DNA from: Vreelandella olivaria | GTDB taxonomy: Bacteria > Pseudomonadota > Gammaproteobacteria > Pseudomonadales > Halomonadaceae | Direction of reading: 5' to 3' | DNA length: 64,000 bases | NCBI RefSeq assembly: GCF_023507745.1 | Contig: NZ_JALPZO010000066.1 | Location: 124,001-188,000 of the forward strand | Part shown: positions 31,765 to 43,420 of the stretch, in pieces | Numbering within the stretch: the first letter of the stretch is position 1 | Layout: every line of letters starts with the position of its first letter | Position numbers and translations under genes: made by a program | The notes under the pieces: model-generated | What the model was told of the DNA's origin: nothing | What the model saw: only the letters and a program-made list of their open reading frames with translations | Databases searched by the model: none

Positions 31765-34598
31765 TACAGCCTTTTTTCGGTGTCCCTTTAAGCGTTAGCA
31801 GTGTTCCCGCACTATTAGTCATCGTTCCATTACTGCTGTGTGTCGCAGCGTTTACACGGCTATTACGGGTTGGTCATCAGTTAATCATTGGGCTGTCTCT
31901 GATAGCGCTGGGCAACGTCTCAGGAGCCTGGCACCTTGGCCTCAGCCCCGAATGGCCACTAGGCGGCTGGGCGCTACCGATAGGCATACACTGGCGCCTT
32001 ACGCCCACCGCACTTGCATTAATTAGCTTAACCACTGTGGTAGCCACCGCAGCTAGTCTGGCAGCCTGCAGTGAACGGGCAAAACAGCGCGAATACTGGG
32101 CGCTATGGTGGTTGATGTGGGCGGCACTTAACACCCTATGGCTAACCCGTGACGTGTTCAACGTCTATGTGGCACTTGAGTTATTAACCCTAAGCGCTGC
32201 TGGCTTAGTGGCGTTATCACCCAAAGACCCCTACGGCTTTTCAGCGCTTCGTTACCTGCTGGTAGCGCTTATAGCATCGATACTGTATCTGCTTGGGGTG
32301 GGACTTATGTATGGTACCCATGCCACGCTGGATATCGACTTACTCAGCGAACGGGCATCTTCTGACGCGCTGCATGCGAGTGCGGCACTGTGTATGACGC
32401 TTGGGCTGATGATGAAAACAGCGCTCGTGCCTTTACACAGCTGGCTACCCCAGGCCCATTCCCGAGCTACCCCGCCGGTTAGCGCCATGTTGTCCGCCGT
32501 GGTCGTTGCCGTGGCGCTTTATTGGCTATGGCAACTATGGCAGGGGCCCTTCCTCGGGCTCTCTATGCAGCCCCTGTTTGCCTTTTTAGGCGGCCTTTCA
32601 CTGCTATGGGGTGGGTTTAATGCGCTCCAACAAACCCAGCTAAAGCGCTTGATTGCCTACTCGACGATTTCTCAGATGGGCTACGTGCTGCTGGTGCTGA
32701 GCCTTTCACCAGAATTCAGCGCTTATCCATTGGCCCAGCAAGGGGCCACCACACTCCTGGTTGCCCACGGTTTAGCTAAAGCTGGACTATTTCTAACCGC
32801 TGGCTATCTGGTGGTTTATCACCAAGGCGACCAGTTACATCGATTCACCGGCAGCGCTTTCCAGTTCCCCTGGCTCTGGGTGGGATTTGCCCTATCAGCG
32901 GCAAGTCTGGTAGGGCTACCGCCCAGCGGTGGCTTTGTTGGCAAATGGTGGCTTTTTATAGGGCTGTGGGAACAGCAACGCTGGTTAAGTGCCATAGCCT
33001 TTCTACTGGGAACACTGCTTACTGCCGCTTACCTGGCCCGTGTACTTGCCATTGCTTTACGCCCAGCGGTTAGCTCCCAAGCAAAGGTTTCCTCCCCCAC
33101 CTTGTTAGCATTAACTCCCCTACTGCTTGGCAGTTTAGCATGGGGTATTGGCATTACTTTACTGATGCAACATGGCTATTTTTCACTTCCTGGCATTGAC
33201 CGTACCGCCGCTTTTTTTGCACTACCGGCACTGCTGATTTGGCCACTGGTACTCGCTTGGCAGCACTGGTGCCCGTCACCACCTTCGCGATTTTTCACCA
33301 TACTGCTGTGGGTGAGCGCACTGCTTCACGCCGTTGCACTTACTTCTCAAGAGTGGCTGACGTTTTATACCGCGCTTGCCTGGCTGGGGGTGATGGGCTG
33401 GCTACTAATACTGCATGGTACAAACCGCGCCGACGCGCACTCCTATTTAGCGATGATGCTGATTGCCGAAGTGCTACTCTTTGCGGCAACTGCTGGCCTG
33501 GCGCTACAAGGTGAATTGGCGTTTGAAATAGCTGCCTTTTCTGCTGTATTCGTGCCAACTGCACTCCTGCTAGGCAGCGGCTTAGCCATTAAAGCTGGCG
33601 TGTTAGGTGTGCATGGCTGGCTACCCATTGCTCATCCCGCAGCGCCTGCCCTGGCCAGTGCGTTACTGTCAGGCGTGATGATCAAGCTAGGGATTTTTGG
33701 GGCGCTACGGCTCACCCCTGATAGCACTGATGGGCTACCCCTCGGGCAACTTCTGTTTTATTGGGGGATGCTCGGGGCGCTATATGGCGGTGTGCGAGGT
33801 GCTTGCTCACGCACACCCAAAACCGTGTTGGCATGGTCTAGCGTGGGCCAAATTGGCCTGCTTTCAGCGGGGCTGGGTATATTGTTATGGACGCCTGAGA
33901 ATGCAGCCCTGCGCACCACACTGATGCTATTGGTGATTAGCCATGGCCTCGCCAAAGCGACGCTATTTATAGGTGCAGGAGAGTGGCAGTGGCTTTCCAG
34001 CAAGCAGCGACTGTTGATTGGCAGTGGCATGGCAATCGCCGCGCTTTCACTGGTGGGCGTGCCATTTAGCGGCGGGCTGTATATTAAAAGCTGGCTGACC
34101 TACGCAATAAGCAGCCAAGGCCTGGCAGGCGGGCTATTAACCCTGGCTAGTTTCACGACTACAGGGGCAATGCTGCGTTTTGGCTGGCTGTTACTAAAAC
34201 ACCCTGTTACTACAGCATCCAGCCCCCAAACTTCTGGAAACCGTTGGCTCTGGGGAGGATGGTTCCTGCTATGCGCCAGTGCCTGGTTAGTGCCGCTTAT
34301 CTGGTGGTGGTGGCTGCCCTACCCTGGGAGTTGGTTGGCAGCGAATATGAAAGCCTTTGGGGTAGTGATTGTGAGTGGAAGTGCTGCCGTGGTATTTGCA
34401 TATTTGCACACCACCCTCGCCCTTCAGCCATTGATGCCCCTACTGCTGCCTCGGCTGGCATGGGGCCAGGCAAGCCGTAGTAGGCTTGCCTGGGTAATTG
34501 AACGCCAGTTGCGGCATTGGCCCGTCATCGGCCTTATGCTGGTAGCCATCTCAGCGCTTTTTTTATGGATGTACCTGCCACATGGCGTTTGGGGTTAG
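31758..34598 (+). CDS. Double proton-conducting antiporter protein (tandem MrpD/NuoM-type domains)
   Basis: A 946-residue membrane protein, about twice MrpD (~500). The first half (residues ~85-450) is MrpD-like: Glu141 in 'YVALELLTL', Lys220 in 'MMKTALVPLHSWLPQAHS', 'KRLIAYSTISQMGYVLL', 'VAHGLAKAGLFL' and 'VGLPPSGGFVGKWW'. The second half (~500-920) repeats the plan: Glu571 in 'AEVLLFAA', Lys612 in 'AIKAGVLGVHGWLPIAHP', 'KTVLAWSSVGQIGLL', 'SHGLAKATLFI' and 'VGVPFSGGLYIKSW'. Each half thus keeps the Glu/Lys pair of ion-pumping antiporter subunits. No separate MrpA is present, so the second half may stand in for the antiporter part of MrpA. A natural fusion is likely; the frame is unbroken. 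Confidence 0.85.
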   Translation: MLIQPFFGVPLSVSSVPALLVIVPLLLCVAAFTRLLRVGHQLIIGLSLIALGNVSGAWHLGLSPEWPLGGWALPIGIHWRLTPTALALISLTTVVATAASLAACSERAKQREYWALWWLMWAALNTLWLTRDVFNVYVALELLTLSAAGLVALSPKDPYGFSALRYLLVALIASILYLLGVGLMYGTHATLDIDLLSERASSDALHASAALCMTLGLMMKTALVPLHSWLPQAHSRATPPVSAMLSAVVVAVALYWLWQLWQGPFLGLSMQPLFAFLGGLSLLWGGFNALQQTQLKRLIAYSTISQMGYVLLVLSLSPEFSAYPLAQQGATTLLVAHGLAKAGLFLTAGYLVVYHQGDQLHRFTGSAFQFPWLWVGFALSAASLVGLPPSGGFVGKWWLFIGLWEQQRWLSAIAFLLGTLLTAAYLARVLAIALRPAVSSQAKVSSPTLLALTPLLLGSLAWGIGITLLMQHGYFSLPGIDRTAAFFALPALLIWPLVLAWQHWCPSPPSRFFTILLWVSALLHAVALTSQEWLTFYTALAWLGVMGWLLILHGTNRADAHSYLAMMLIAEVLLFAATAGLALQGELAFEIAAFSAVFVPTALLLGSGLAIKAGVLGVHGWLPIAHPAAPALASALLSGVMIKLGIFGALRLTPDSTDGLPLGQLLFYWGMLGALYGGVRGACSRTPKTVLAWSSVGQIGLLSAGLGILLWTPENAALRTTLMLLVISHGLAKATLFIGAGEWQWLSSKQRLLIGSGMAIAALSLVGVPFSGGLYIKSWLTYAISSQGLAGGLLTLASFTTTGAMLRFGWLLLKHPVTTASSPQTSGNRWLWGGWFLLCASAWLVPLIWWWWLPYPGSWLAANMKAFGVVIVSGSAAVVFAYLHTTLALQPLMPLLLPRLAWGQASRSRLAWVIERQLRHWPVIGLMLVAISALFLWMYLPHGVWG

Positions 34599-34607
34599 GG
34601 CCGTTAG

Positions 34608-35996
34608 TTACATGCCCAGATCGGACAAAATGACAGTGGCAATACTGAAGTAAATTAGTACACCTGTAGCATCAATTAAGGTGGTCACCAACGGCGCTGA
34701 TGCCGTTGCAGGGTCAACCTTGAAGCGCTCCAGTACAAATGGCAAACACATCCCAATCAAACTGCCAAACAACACGATGGTGACCATGCTGAGCGCAACA
34801 ATAATGGCCACTGCCTCACCACCACGGAAAACACCGATGGGTGTCACTGCGACAGCCATGGTGATGCCCAGAGCACCTGCCACTAACAGCTCTCTGCCGA
34901 GCATTTTGCTCCAGTCCTTCACGCCAATATCACCGGTAGCCATACCACGTACCATCAGTGTGGCAGCCTGAGCACCGGCATTACCACCACTACCAATCAG
35001 CAGAGGAAGGAAGAATACCAGGGCAACCTGGGCGGCTATCGTATCCTCGAAATACGCAATGCCTGCCCCTGAAAACAGATTGGCAAATACCAGCAACACC
35101 AGCCATGTCACCCGTTTGCGGTAGAGGCTCCATAACCGCACACGGCTTACACCATCTTCCAGTTGACCGATAGACATCCCCTTGTGGATATCTTCTGTTG
35201 CTTCCGATTCGGCAACGTCCATTGCATCATCGTGGGTCACAATGCCCACCATGCGTCCATCAGCATCAATCACCGGCAGTGCAAGCAAGTCGTAACGGGC
35301 AACAATACGTGCCACTTCTTCCTGCTCTTCGTCAACCGGCGTGCTGATCACATCCTTAATCATGATGTCATCTACCAGTGCACCAGGACGGGCGACCATC
35401 AGTTGGCGAAGCGACATGGTGCCTATCAACTGTCCATCACTGTCGAGAATATAGAGCTGATACACCGTTTCTGCGTCAGGTGCTGTTTGACGTACCCGCA
35501 TCATCGCCTGGGACACCGTCATGCCACTGGCTATTGCCACATAGTCAGAGGTCATGATGGCGCCCGCAGTGCCTTCTTCATAACTCGATAAGCGCTTTAG
35601 GTCTTCCCGCTCCTGATGCGCCATGCGGCGTAGCAGCGCCTCACGGCGGTCTTCTCCCAACAGATTGAACAAATCCGCACGCTCATCAGAGCCCATCTCT
35701 TCCAACAGCTTAAGTACCTGGGTATCTGAAAGCTCGCCCACCACTTCAAGCTGGCTTTCACCAGGCAGGTAGCCAAGTACGTTGGCAGCACGTTCGGTGG
35801 AAAGAATATCCAGCACCGATAGTGCCGCCGACAACTCCTCATCCTCTTCGATGAGTTCTTCAAGCACCTCACCAATATCCGCCGAACGAATTTCCGCCAG
35901 TCGTTCGGTTAGCAGCTCTTTGCTCGGTTCCTCTTTCACCAGCTCGTCAAGCAGCTCGATTTTTAATTCCTGCAAGATTTCATCGTTCAATGACAT
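34608..35996 (-). CDS. mgtE: Magnesium transporter MgtE
   Basis: A 462-residue Mg2+ channel of the MgtE family. The N-terminal superhelical domain (~30-135) has 'RAANVLGYLPGESQLEVVGE'. The CBS pair (~140-260) follows, with 'YEEGTAGAIMTSDYVAI' and 'VVDADGRMVGIVTHDDAM'-like sequence (here VIDADGRMVGIVTHDDAMDV). Five membrane helices then include 'LPLLIGSGGNAGAQAATLMV' and 'DPATASAPLVTTLIDATGVL', where the pore Asp lies. The cytoplasmic domains close the pore when Mg2+ is high. GGAG precedes the ATG. It is convergent with the Mrp-like operon (nine bases apart) and separated from atpC by a strong terminator. Confidence 0.95.
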   Translation of the reverse strand: MSLNDEILQELKIELLDELVKEEPSKELLTERLAEIRSADIGEVLEELIEEDEELSAALSVLDILSTERAANVLGYLPGESQLEVVGELSDTQVLKLLEEMGSDERADLFNLLGEDRREALLRRMAHQEREDLKRLSSYEEGTAGAIMTSDYVAIASGMTVSQAMMRVRQTAPDAETVYQLYILDSDGQLIGTMSLRQLMVARPGALVDDIMIKDVISTPVDEEQEEVARIVARYDLLALPVIDADGRMVGIVTHDDAMDVAESEATEDIHKGMSIGQLEDGVSRVRLWSLYRKRVTWLVLLVFANLFSGAGIAYFEDTIAAQVALVFFLPLLIGSGGNAGAQAATLMVRGMATGDIGVKDWSKMLGRELLVAGALGITMAVAVTPIGVFRGGEAVAIIVALSMVTIVLFGSLIGMCLPFVLERFKVDPATASAPLVTTLIDATGVLIYFSIATVILSDLGM

Positions 35997-36090
35997 CGCT
36001 ATCTCCCTTTGTGCAGACGCGTTTTGCAGATGAGTTGTTGCAGACGAGCGTCACATGGCTGAATGCGTTCCATCATCTTATCAGACAAAA

Positions 36091-36130
36091 AAAACGCCCC
36101 TTGAACCCTAACGGGTTCAAGGGGCGTTTT
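36091..36130 (-). terminator. Strong terminator of the atp operon
   Basis: An 18-base perfect stem (36091-36108 with 36113-36130) and a four-base loop, 20 bases past the atpC stop. On the minus strand the stem runs into an eight-T tract; a short T-run also follows on the plus strand. Confidence 0.92.
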
Positions 36131-36149
36131 GTTCACGCAAAGCGTGTTT

Positions 36150-36578
36150 TTAGCCTTTACCCGCCTTTTTACGCAACTGCTGAATCGTTCGCAACTGTGC
36201 AACGGCTTCGGCAAGTTCAGCGGCAGCACGGGTATAATCCAGCTCTGCAGACTTATCATTAAAGGCTTTCAGCGCTTGCTGACGCGCTTCTTCAGCGGCG
36301 GCCTCGTTGAGATCGCCAGCACGCGCAGCCGCATCGGCCAGAATCGTCACCACATCCGGCTGAACTTCCATAAAGCCGCCAGAGACAAAGAAGTTCTCTT
36401 CCTTGCCATCATCGTGGATCACACGGATCGGACCCGGCTGAAGCTCGGTCAGCAACGGGGCGTGCCCCGGCAAAATGCCGAGGTCACCCATAATCCCGGA
36501 AGCGACCACCTGCTCAACGGTACCTGAGAAGATAGATGCTTCGGCGCTGACGATATTGCAAGTGAAGCTATTCGCCAT
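36150..36578 (-). CDS. atpC: ATP synthase F1 epsilon subunit
   Basis: A 142-residue central-stalk subunit. The N-terminal beta sandwich has 'TCNIVSAEASIFSG', 'GDLGILPGHAPLLTEL' and 'FVSGGFMEVQPDVVTILAD'; a C-terminal helical hairpin (~90-142) is Ala/Glu-rich as in enzymes where epsilon inhibits ATP hydrolysis. GGGGGA precedes the ATG. It is the last gene of the atp operon. Confidence 0.96.
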   Translation of the reverse strand: MANSFTCNIVSAEASIFSGTVEQVVASGIMGDLGILPGHAPLLTELQPGPIRVIHDDGKEENFFVSGGFMEVQPDVVTILADAAARAGDLNEAAAEEARQQALKAFNDKSAELDYTRAAAELAEAVAQLRTIQQLRKKAGKG

Positions 36579-36602
36579 AGCGAATCCCCCTAATGGACGG
36601 GA

Positions 36603-38018
<1,416 letters not shown>

Positions 38019-38058
38019 CTACCGGGAGCCGCCTAAGCGATGGCTGGCTCCTTAGGCG

Positions 38059-38949
38059 TTATACGGCAGAAGCGCCGCCGACGATCTCGGAAATTTCCTG
38101 GGTGATGGCGGCCTGACGGGCCTTGTTGTATACCATCTCCAGATCGTCGATCAGGTTGCCCGCGTTATCAGTGGCACTCTTCATAGCGATCATTCGGGCG
38201 GCCTGTTCACACGCTCCGTTTTCGACTACCGCCTGATACACCTGCGATTCGATGAATCGAACCAACAGGCTGTCTAGCAACGCCTTGGCATCCGGTTCAT
38301 ACAGGTAGTCCCAGCTTCCGGGACGGGCGTTTTCGTTGTCATCCTTAGCGTCTGCACCCATATCAGGCGACAGAGGAAGAAGCTGACGTACTACCGGTTT
38401 CTGCGTCATGGTGTTAATAAATTCGTTATACACCACGAACAGACGGTCGAGACGTCCTTCATCGTACGCTTCCAGCATGACCTTGACACTACCGATCAAA
38501 CCCTCAACGGTGGGTGCTTCCCCTAATCCGGTTTTAGCGGCAACCAGATTGCCCCCATAGTTGCGGAAAAAAGCACCGGCTTTAGAGCCGAGGGCACAGA
38601 AGTCCAGCTCAGCGTCCTGCTGTTTCCAGGCCATGGCTTCTTTCACCACCGCCTTGAACAGATTGACGTTTAAGCCACCGCACAGGCCGCGGTCAGTCGA
38701 CACTACGATGAAGCCAACGCGGCTAACAGGACGCTCCACCATATAGGGGTGTTGGTCCTCTTGCTCCACGTCAGCATCAGCAATGTGGGCGACTACGTTG
38801 CGTATCTGCTTAGCATAGGGCTGACTGGATTTCATCAGATCTTGCGCTTTACGCATTTTAGATGCAGCCACCATTTCCATGGCACTGGTAATCTTTTGCG
38901 TATTTTTAATGCTCCCGATCTGGGTGCGTATCTCTTTTGCAGCTGCCAT
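38059..38949 (-). CDS. atpG: ATP synthase F1 gamma subunit
   Basis: A 296-residue rotor shaft. The N-terminal helix '[20 protein letters not shown]' and the C-terminal helix '[20 protein letters not shown]' form the coiled coil inside the F1 ring, and '[13 protein letters not shown]' is the family signature. About ten residues more than E. coli's 287 sit in an acidic insert near residue 195 ('[11 protein letters not shown]'). Confidence 0.97.
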   Translation of the reverse strand: MAAAKEIRTQIGSIKNTQKITSAMEMVAASKMRKAQDLMKSSQPYAKQIRNVVAHIADADVEQEDQHPYMVERPVSRVGFIVVSTDRGLCGGLNVNLFKAVVKEAMAWKQQDAELDFCALGSKAGAFFRNYGGNLVAAKTGLGEAPTVEGLIGSVKVMLEAYDEGRLDRLFVVYNEFINTMTQKPVVRQLLPLSPDMGADAKDDNENARPGSWDYLYEPDAKALLDSLLVRFIESQVYQAVVENGACEQAARMIAMKSATDNAGNLIDDLEMVYNKARQAAITQEISEIVGGASAV

Positions 38950-39014
38950 AGCGATCTACCTTTCGTTCGTGGCTCTCAGAAAGCACGCAAGCCCGCCCAT
39001 AGGCGGGCCGTACA

Positions 39015-40559
39015 TTACCAGCTCTGAGTCGCCTTGAACTTCTCGAGACCCGACTTCAAGCCATCCTGAATCTCGCCGCTGTAGTCGCCGGTCTGGTTGA
39101 TCTTGTCGAGCAGGTCGCTGTGCTCAGACTTCATGTAATCGTGCAGGGCACGTTCGAAGTCCAGCACTTTATCGACGCTCACGTCATCCAGGTGACCTTC
39201 GTTAGCGGCGTACAGAGACAGCGCCATTTCCGCAACTGACATCGGCGAATATTGCTTCTGCTTCATCAGTTCGGTAACGCGTTGACCATGCTCAAGCTGC
39301 TTACGGGTTGCCTCATCAAGATCAGAGGCAAACTGCGAGAACGCTGCCAGTTCGCGATACTGAGCCAGAGCCAGACGGACACCGCCCCCCAGCTTCTTGA
39401 TGATTTTGGTCTGCGCAGCACCACCGACACGGGAAACCGAGAGACCTGCGTTAATCGCCGGACGAATACCGGAGTTAAACAGGTTGGTTTCCAGGAAGAT
39501 CTGACCATCGGTAATCGAGATAACGTTGGTCGGAACAAACGCAGACACGTCACCACCCTGGGTTTCAATGATCGGCAACGCGGTCAAAGAACCGGTTTTG
39601 CCTGTCACTTCACCATTGGTGAACTTCTCAACGTAGTCAGCGTTAACACGTGCTGCACGCTCCAGAAGACGGGAGTGGAGATAGAAAACGTCACCCGGAT
39701 AAGCTTCACGGCCCGGCGGACGACGCAGTAGCAGCGATACCTGACGGTAGGCCACTGCCTGCTTGGACAGATCGTCATATACAATCAGTGCGTCTTCACC
39801 ACGGTCACGGAAGTACTCACCCATGGTACAGCCGGAGTAGGCGGCCAGGAACTGCATCGGCGCCGGGTCGGCAGCACCAGCAGCTACAACGATGGTATGC
39901 CCCATCGCACCGTGCTCTTCCAGCTTGCGTACTACGTTAGCGATGGTCGACTGCTTCTGACCAATGGCAACGTAAACACAGGTAACGCCTTTGCCTTTCT
40001 GGTTGATGATGGCATCAATGGCAATGGCGGACTTACCAATCTGACGGTCACCGATAATCAGCTCACGCTGACCACGGCCAATCGGCACCATGGCGTCGAT
40101 GGATTTCAGACCTGTCTGGATTGGCTCATCAACGGACTGACGGGTAATAACGCCAGGCGCTACTTTTTCTACCGCATCGGTCAGTTTGGCGTTGATATCG
40201 CCTTTGCCGTCGATGGGATTACCCAACGCATCGACAACACGACCTACCAGCTCGGGGCCTACCGGTACTTCAAGAATGCGACCGGTACACTGAGCGGTCA
40301 TACCCTCTTCAAGCAGCAGGTAGTCACCCAGAACAACGGCACCTACGGAGTCACGCTCCAGGTTAAGTACCATGCCGAAAATGCTGTTAGGGAATTCAAT
40401 CATTTCACCAAACATTGCGTCTTCGAGGCCGTGAATTTTCACGATACCGTCGGAAACGCTGACGATGGTGCCCTGATTACGGGCTTCAGATGCGACGTCA
40501 AGCTTCTCAATTCGCTGCTTGATGATGTCGCTGATCTCGGAAGGATTCAGTTGCTGCAT
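39015..40559 (-). CDS. atpA: ATP synthase F1 alpha subunit
   Basis: A 514-residue regulatory subunit (E. coli 513). The P-loop GDRQIGKS is at 170-177, the family signature '[17 protein letters not shown]' carries the arginine finger, and '[20 protein letters not shown]' lies in the beta-barrel. GAGGGA precedes the ATG. Confidence 0.98.
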   Translation of the reverse strand: MQQLNPSEISDIIKQRIEKLDVASEARNQGTIVSVSDGIVKIHGLEDAMFGEMIEFPNSIFGMVLNLERDSVGAVVLGDYLLLEEGMTAQCTGRILEVPVGPELVGRVVDALGNPIDGKGDINAKLTDAVEKVAPGVITRQSVDEPIQTGLKSIDAMVPIGRGQRELIIGDRQIGKSAIAIDAIINQKGKGVTCVYVAIGQKQSTIANVVRKLEEHGAMGHTIVVAAGAADPAPMQFLAAYSGCTMGEYFRDRGEDALIVYDDLSKQAVAYRQVSLLLRRPPGREAYPGDVFYLHSRLLERAARVNADYVEKFTNGEVTGKTGSLTALPIIETQGGDVSAFVPTNVISITDGQIFLETNLFNSGIRPAINAGLSVSRVGGAAQTKIIKKLGGGVRLALAQYRELAAFSQFASDLDEATRKQLEHGQRVTELMKQKQYSPMSVAEMALSLYAANEGHLDDVSVDKVLDFERALHDYMKSEHSDLLDKINQTGDYSGEIQDGLKSGLEKFKATQSW

Positions 40560-40575
40560 GCCATGTCCCTCAGAC

Positions 40576-41112
40576 TCAAGCGGTCAGCGCTTCGGAAAGG
40601 CGATTCAATCGACCACGTACCGAACCGTCAATGACGGTATCGCCGGCACGCAGGATGACACCGCCAATAAGCGACTTGTCTACCTGAGTAGTAATGGAGA
40701 TTTCGCGATTCAGACGTTTCTTGAGCGCGGTTGCTAGCTTGGTCTTCTGCTTGCTGTCCAGCTTATAGGCTGAAACCACAGTGACGTCGATACGTTGCTC
40801 GTGCTCTGCGCGAAGGTGTTCAAACTGATCAGCGATAGCGTCCAATGCCGTGAGCCTGGATTGACCGGCTAACGTGCTCAGAAAACGCTTGAACGCATCA
40901 TCTGCGTTGTCTGCCAGCATGTCTGCCAACAGATTCGTTTTCTGTTCGCTGCTTAGTTTGGGACTACCTAACAGGCCAGCAACCTGGCGATCTTTAACAA
41001 TCGCACCCACCATTGCCAGCGACTGTGACCAAGCGTCAAGCACCTGCTGATCGCGCGCGTATTCAAACGCCGCTTTGGCGTAAGGACGAGCGACGGTAGA
41101 TTGTTCCGCCAT
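40576..41112 (-). CDS. atpH: ATP synthase F1 delta subunit
   Basis: A 178-residue stator subunit. It starts '[16 protein letters not shown]', as the family does, and ends with the conserved '[20 protein letters not shown]' and '[11 protein letters not shown]'. It joins the b subunits to the top of F1. A near-ideal GGAGGTGA site precedes the ATG. Confidence 0.96.
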   Translation of the reverse strand: MAEQSTVARPYAKAAFEYARDQQVLDAWSQSLAMVGAIVKDRQVAGLLGSPKLSSEQKTNLLADMLADNADDAFKRFLSTLAGQSRLTALDAIADQFEHLRAEHEQRIDVTVVSAYKLDSKQKTKLATALKKRLNREISITTQVDKSLIGGVILRAGDTVIDGSVRGRLNRLSEALTA

Positions 41113-41123
41113 GGGTCACCTCC

Positions 41124-41594
41124 TTACAGTTCTGCGGCAAGCTTATTCAGCAAGTCGCGGTGCGCTTTCTCGTCAACAGAGGCCTCAAGAACACGCTCAG
41201 CGCCTACGATGGCAAGGTGAGACACCTGCGCACGCAATTCGTCTTTCGCGCGATTGATTTCTTGCTCAATTTCAGCCCGAGCACCCGCAACCAGACGTTC
41301 GCCCTCGGCACGTGCTTGTTCGCGTGCTTCTTCAATCATTTGGGCAGAACGCTTATTGGCCTGTTCGAGAATCTGAGATGCCTGCTCTTTGCTTTCACGC
41401 AGCGTTTGCTCTGCACGCTCTTGAGCCAGCTCAAGATCGCGGGTAGCACGGCTAGCAGCGTCCAAGCCATCAGCAATTTTCTTTTGACGCTCATGAAGCG
41501 CGTTGCTGATCGGAGGCCACACATACTTTATGCAAAACCAGACAAAGATCGCGAAGGCGATCGTCTGCCCGATAAGCGTCATGTTGATATTCAC
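41124..41594 (-). CDS. atpF: ATP synthase Fo b subunit
   Basis: A 156-residue peripheral stalk subunit: one N-terminal membrane helix ('[18 protein letters not shown]') and a long charged helical coiled coil. The start appears to be GTG at 41594 (giving [10 protein letters not shown], like E. coli MNLNATILGQ), with AGAGG upstream; an ATG four codons later has no site. Confidence 0.95.
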   Translation of the reverse strand: MNINMTLIGQTIAFAIFVWFCIKYVWPPISNALHERQKKIADGLDAASRATRDLELAQERAEQTLRESKEQASQILEQANKRSAQMIEEAREQARAEGERLVAGARAEIEQEINRAKDELRAQVSHLAIVGAERVLEASVDEKAHRDLLNKLAAEL

Positions 41595-41670
41595 AGGGAT
41601 GTACCTCTGACAAATTCGTGGCGACCGGAGTGAAACAAAACCGAGCGGTTATCCGCTCGGTCAAGCTGCA

Positions 41671-41898
41671 TTAACCGGCAACAACGAAAATCAGGTACAT
41701 CGCGACACCAACACCGATCATCGGAACAGCGTCAAGCAGACCAGCCATAATGAAGGTACGAGTTTGCAGCTGGTCACTTAGTTCAGGCTGACGTGCCGTG
41801 TTGTCCAACAGCTTGCCACCCAACATAGCAAAGCCAAAGCCAGTGGTCAGAGCGCTAACACTAATGATGAGGGCGGCAGCAATGTAGACGATTTCCAT
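41671..41898 (-). CDS. atpE: ATP synthase Fo c subunit
   Basis: A 75-residue hairpin of two membrane helices. The polar loop is 'ARQPEL' and the ion-carrying carboxylate is Asp56 in 'GLLDAVPMIGVGVAMYL', as in E. coli (Asp61). The Na+-type pattern (Gln in helix 1 with Glu-Ser in helix 2) is absent, so the enzyme should run on protons despite the saline habitat. Confidence 0.96.
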   Translation of the reverse strand: MEIVYIAAALIISVSALTTGFGFAMLGGKLLDNTARQPELSDQLQTRTFIMAGLLDAVPMIGVGVAMYLIFVVAG

Positions 41899-41969
41899 GA
41901 TAAAACTCCTGGTAGTGCGTTAGTTTCAAGGGTTTAGGTTGAGGGTATTGTGCAAAACGTTGCTCTTGA

Positions 41970-42806
<837 letters not shown>

Positions 42807-42812
42807 TCAGGT

Positions 42813-43217
42813 TTAAAGGGTTGACCGCTCGCGCACAAGCCAAGGCGTAAGCCAGTACATGAGTTGGGCCACCACATAGGCGACAAAGAAAAAAGCTGGG
42901 TTTGAGGGCGGCACTAGAGAAAATACCAGCGCAAATAGCGCCACCGTCAAACCAAACTTACCCATTGCTGCTTGATACAAATTAAGTACGTTGCGTCGGG
43001 GTTGTTTGGCGCTACGCCGTGTGCCACGCCACACAAAATAGATAGAGGGCAAGACACTGACTCCCCCACCCACAAACGCGGATAGTACTGCCTGGCTACC
43101 AGATACCGTTCCTGCCAGTATCATGATGACCATCGTCGCAACCAACTGGGCTTGAAAGAGCCTTTTAAAATCCAGTGAACGGCGTCGGTGAGTAGATACG
43201 TTTTGCACTATATTCAC
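42813..43217 (-). CDS. atpI: ATP synthase assembly protein I
   Basis: A 134-residue small membrane protein in first place of the atp operon, as usual for AtpI, with four hydrophobic segments and 'AVLSAFVGGGVSVLPSIYFV'. AtpI aids c-ring assembly and perhaps Mg2+ supply, and is not strictly needed. The start is a GTG (43217) close behind GGAG; another GTG three codons later is possible. Confidence 0.88.
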   Translation of the reverse strand: MNIVQNVSTHRRRSLDFKRLFQAQLVATMVIMILAGTVSGSQAVLSAFVGGGVSVLPSIYFVWRGTRRSAKQPRRNVLNLYQAAMGKFGLTVALFALVFSLVPPSNPAFFFVAYVVAQLMYWLTPWLVRERSTL

Positions 43218-43299
43218 TACTCCATACCGCTATCTACTACGTTCGGCGTTATTACCTGGCGCTTACCGTTCAACGCAACCTTTTGACAAACACCGGCGG

Positions 43300-43328
43300 A
43301 TTATAGGGAAGCGCTATCACACCTTCAA
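43300..43328 (-). promoter_or_regulatory. Probable sigma-70 promoter of the atp operon
   Basis: On the minus strand TTGAAG (43323-43328) and a perfect TATAAT (43300-43305) stand exactly 17 bases apart, about 85 bases before atpI. Both position and spacing fit the main housekeeping promoter of the operon. Confidence 0.65.
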
Positions 43329-43420
43329 CCGAAGTTGCACGGATTTCGCGCGTTCAAGCGCTGACTTGCGACCAATGGGCTAAAAAGTAGCCATTTCTAA
43401 CCGCTTCTTTAATAAGCCTG

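Noticed and set aside
31758..34598. Reading the 946-residue protein as complex I NuoL/NuoM
   Set aside because: No other nuo genes are near; the neighbours are clear MrpE, F, G, B and C, including the MrpC-specific DPVPHALVLTGIVV motif.
39897..40634. Long plus-strand frame (245 codons) antisense to atpA/atpH
   Set aside because: It lies wholly opposite conserved ATP synthase genes and is explained by their codon bias.
43306..43420. Hairpin near 43373-43395 (AATGGGCTA / TAGCCATT) as a parB terminator
   Set aside because: The stem is imperfect and no T-run follows on the minus strand.
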